Shown here: positions 23,154 through 24,651 of the stretch, piece by piece
How the letters are laid out: the number at the start of each line of letters is the position of its first letter
Position numbering within the stretch: position 1 is the first letter of the stretch
Assembly: GCA_964440805.1 (NCBI GenBank)
Contig: CAYTTR010000037.1
Span: 1 to 24,651, forward strand
Source of the DNA: CAYTTR01 sp964440805
Lineage (GTDB): Bacteria > Acidobacteriota > Aminicenantia > Aminicenantales > Aminicenantaceae
DNA length: 24,651 nt
Reading direction: 5' to 3'
The notes under the pieces: generated by a model
What the model saw: the letters and a program-made list of their open reading frames with translations, nothing else
The model's database searches: none
What the model was told of the DNA's origin: nothing
Position numbers and translations under genes: made by a program

Positions 23154-24527
23154 TTAAGAAATATTGTATTTTTTGAGTTTGTTGTAGAGGGTGGTGCGGG
23201 AGATATGGAGCAGTTCCGCTGTTCGTTTTATGTTTTTTCGGGTGTAGTGGAAAACGTAGTTGATGTATTCTTTTTCCAGTTCGTTCAGGGAAGTTATATT
23301 TTCTGACCTCAGCACCGGTATTTTTTGACTCGAAGCCGCCCGTTTTTTGAACTCTTCAGGCAGATCGTTAAGGTGGATAAAGTTTTTTTTGGTCAGCATA
23401 CAGGCACTTTCCAGTACGTTCTCCAGTTCTCTCACGTTACCCGGCCAGTGGTAATCGTGAAAGAGATTTTGTACTTTCTGGGAAACACCGTTAACTTTTT
23501 TATCGAATTTCTGGTTAAAATGCTGGATAAAATGCCGGATCAAAAGAAAGATATCTTCTTCTCTCCTTCTTAAAGGAGGAATATGAATCTGAAGTTTATT
23601 CAACCTGTAGAATAAATCCTCCCGGAAACTTCCCTTCTCCACATCATGTTTTAAGTTCCGGTTGGTGGAAACAATTATCCGGACATCCACGTTTTTTTCC
23701 TCAGTTGACCCTAGAGACCTGAGTTTATGATACTCCAGGACCCGGAGCAGCTTGGACTGCAGGGGAAAAGGCATTTCCCCGATTTCATCCAGAAAAATAG
23801 TCCCCTGCTGGGCCTTCTCGAACAAGCCTTTTTTATCCTTACCCGCCCCGGTAAAGGCTCCTCTTAGGTAACCGAAAAGTTCTGATTCAAAGAGGGTCTC
23901 CGGGACCGAGTTGCAGTTGAAATTGACCATGTTCCTGTTTCTGACAGGGCTGAGCTTATGAACAGCTCTGGCTACCAGTTCTTTTCCTGTCCCGGTCTCT
24001 CCTGTGATTAAAACCGTGGAGTAGTAAGGAGCAATCTTTTCTATAAGATTAAATATCTCCAGCATAGCCGGGTTTTTGGAAACTATTCCCTGGAAATAAT
24101 ATTTTTTATCCAGTTTTTTCTCTAAACTGAACGTCCTTTTCTTAAGTTCTTTTCGGCGGTGGATTTTTTCCAGTGTTCTGAAAAGCTTTTTCTGCTCCAC
24201 CGGTTTAACCAGATAGTCCCTGGCTCCCAGGATAATGAGCTCTTCAATTTTTTCAGAAGCCAGAGGTTTTCCTATGATTATAATATCTACCAGAGGATCG
24301 AATGATTTAATCTGTTTAATTAAAGAGGGGACACGGATATCTTTTCTCTCGCTGTCTAAAATAACAATATTGATATTTTTATGTTGTATAACAGAAAGAA
24401 TATTATCCCTTGTATCTGGAAAATAGACATTTTCCTCTTCCACGTAAGGGGATTCTTTTAACAGTTCAAAAAGGGAAAGATTTTCCTCCACGATAAGCAC
24501 ATTATGTTTTAGCCCTTTAATTTTCAC
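23154..24527 (-). CDS. NtrC-type sigma-54-dependent response regulator
   Basis: The 457-residue regulator has three domains. The receiver (about 8-120) has Glu14-Glu15, Asp58 in VILDSE and Lys108 in YLVKPV. The usual Thr/Ser is Gly86 (IIIIGKP), so the phosphorylation switch may be altered. The AAA+ domain (about 147-375) has Walker A GETGTGKE (176-183), the sigma-54 loop GAFTGA (223-228), Walker B GTIFLDE (242-248) and the arginine-finger region FREDLFYRLN. The C-terminal Fis-type helix-turn-helix is about 433-455 (IKRTAELLHISRTTLYNKLKK). The start is GTG (24525-24527), with AAGGA 9 bases before it; an upstream ATG is cut off by a stop. No sensor kinase is in the window. Its likely target is the downstream sigma-54 promoter. 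Confidence 0.93.
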   Translation of the reverse strand: MKIKGLKHNVLIVEENLSLFELLKESPYVEEENVYFPDTRDNILSVIQHKNINIVILDSERKDIRVPSLIKQIKSFDPLVDIIIIGKPLASEKIEELIILGARDYLVKPVEQKKLFRTLEKIHRRKELKKRTFSLEKKLDKKYYFQGIVSKNPAMLEIFNLIEKIAPYYSTVLITGETGTGKELVARAVHKLSPVRNRNMVNFNCNSVPETLFESELFGYLRGAFTGAGKDKKGLFEKAQQGTIFLDEIGEMPFPLQSKLLRVLEYHKLRSLGSTEEKNVDVRIIVSTNRNLKHDVEKGSFREDLFYRLNKLQIHIPPLRRREEDIFLLIRHFIQHFNQKFDKKVNGVSQKVQNLFHDYHWPGNVRELENVLESACMLTKKNFIHLNDLPEEFKKRAASSQKIPVLRSENITSLNELEKEYINYVFHYTRKNIKRTAELLHISRTTLYNKLKKYNIS

Positions 24528-24601
24528 TGATAAGATTCCTTACCTTATTCCATAAGAATTTTTTCTTTGTTCTTTTCTCATATTTAACCTAAAACAAAAT
24601 T

Positions 24602-24630
24602 AACCTGAACTATTCATAAAAAAGGCCGAT
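24602..24630 (+). repeat. Copy 2 of a 29-base dispersed repeat
   Basis: This matches 10821-10849 with two mismatches and the last 22 bases identical, in the same orientation. It lies about 75 bases upstream of the regulator gene, which is on the other strand. The rest of 24528-24651 is AT-rich with no gene seen. Confidence 0.75.
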
Positions 24631-24651
24631 ACCTTTTATATCACAAATACT

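Overview
The window looks like a piece of a Gram-negative (diderm) bacterial chromosome. It carries a TonB-dependent outer-membrane receptor, a Wzx/Wzy-type surface polysaccharide locus and a sigma-54 regulatory unit. I cannot name the phylum. The receptor has a Bacteroidota/FCB-style carboxypeptidase-regulatory-like N-terminus, whereas the sigma-54 unit, the DUF5658-type protein and the AT-rich intergenic repeats recall uncultivated candidate-phylum genomes (inference). By eye, bases 1-2,720 are clearly richer in G+C than the rest.

Layout. Bases 1-2,721 hold the 3' end of an M28-family aminopeptidase gene and, convergent with it, a TonB-dependent receptor gene. Bases 2,722-3,348 are non-coding, with nested inverted repeats, a REP-like pair and a decayed BrnT toxin gene. 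A PilZ-domain gene and a secreted beta-helix gene follow on the minus strand.

Bases 5,712-22,004 form the polysaccharide locus, all on the plus strand: a GT-C membrane glycosyltransferase, a GT4 enzyme, a P-loop kinase of thymidylate-kinase type, a Wzx flippase, a GT4, a Wzy/WaaL-type polymerase, a GT4, an alpha/alpha-toroid protein, a WecG/TagA/CpsF transferase, WecB, a Wzc-like co-polymerase fused to a tyrosine kinase, an initiating phosphoglycosyl transferase and a CpsB-type PHP phosphatase. Together they imply the following scheme. The PGT loads the first sugar-phosphate on the lipid carrier. WecB makes UDP-ManNAc, which the WecG-family enzyme adds. The GT4 enzymes extend the unit, Wzx flips it and Wzy polymerises it. 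The Wzc-type kinase and CpsB phosphatase control chain length through a tyrosine-rich tail. No Wza-type outer-membrane exporter is visible.

Bases 22,121-24,527 (minus strand) hold an NtrC-type sigma-54 activator and, downstream, a gene for a signal-peptide protein with a DUF5658-like membrane domain. Between them I read a near-consensus sigma-54 promoter and upstream palindromes of the form TGTTCA-N5-TGAACA. This is a plausible self-contained regulator/target pair and the most interesting non-coding structure in the window.

The polysaccharide locus is also peppered with AT-rich TTTTGAATTTTGAC-type repeats. At least two gene 3' ends run into them, and one glycosyltransferase gene carries repeat-like DNA inside its reading frame. 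A separate 29-base repeat occurs at 10,821 and 24,602. No rRNA, tRNA, CRISPR or complete mobile element was seen.
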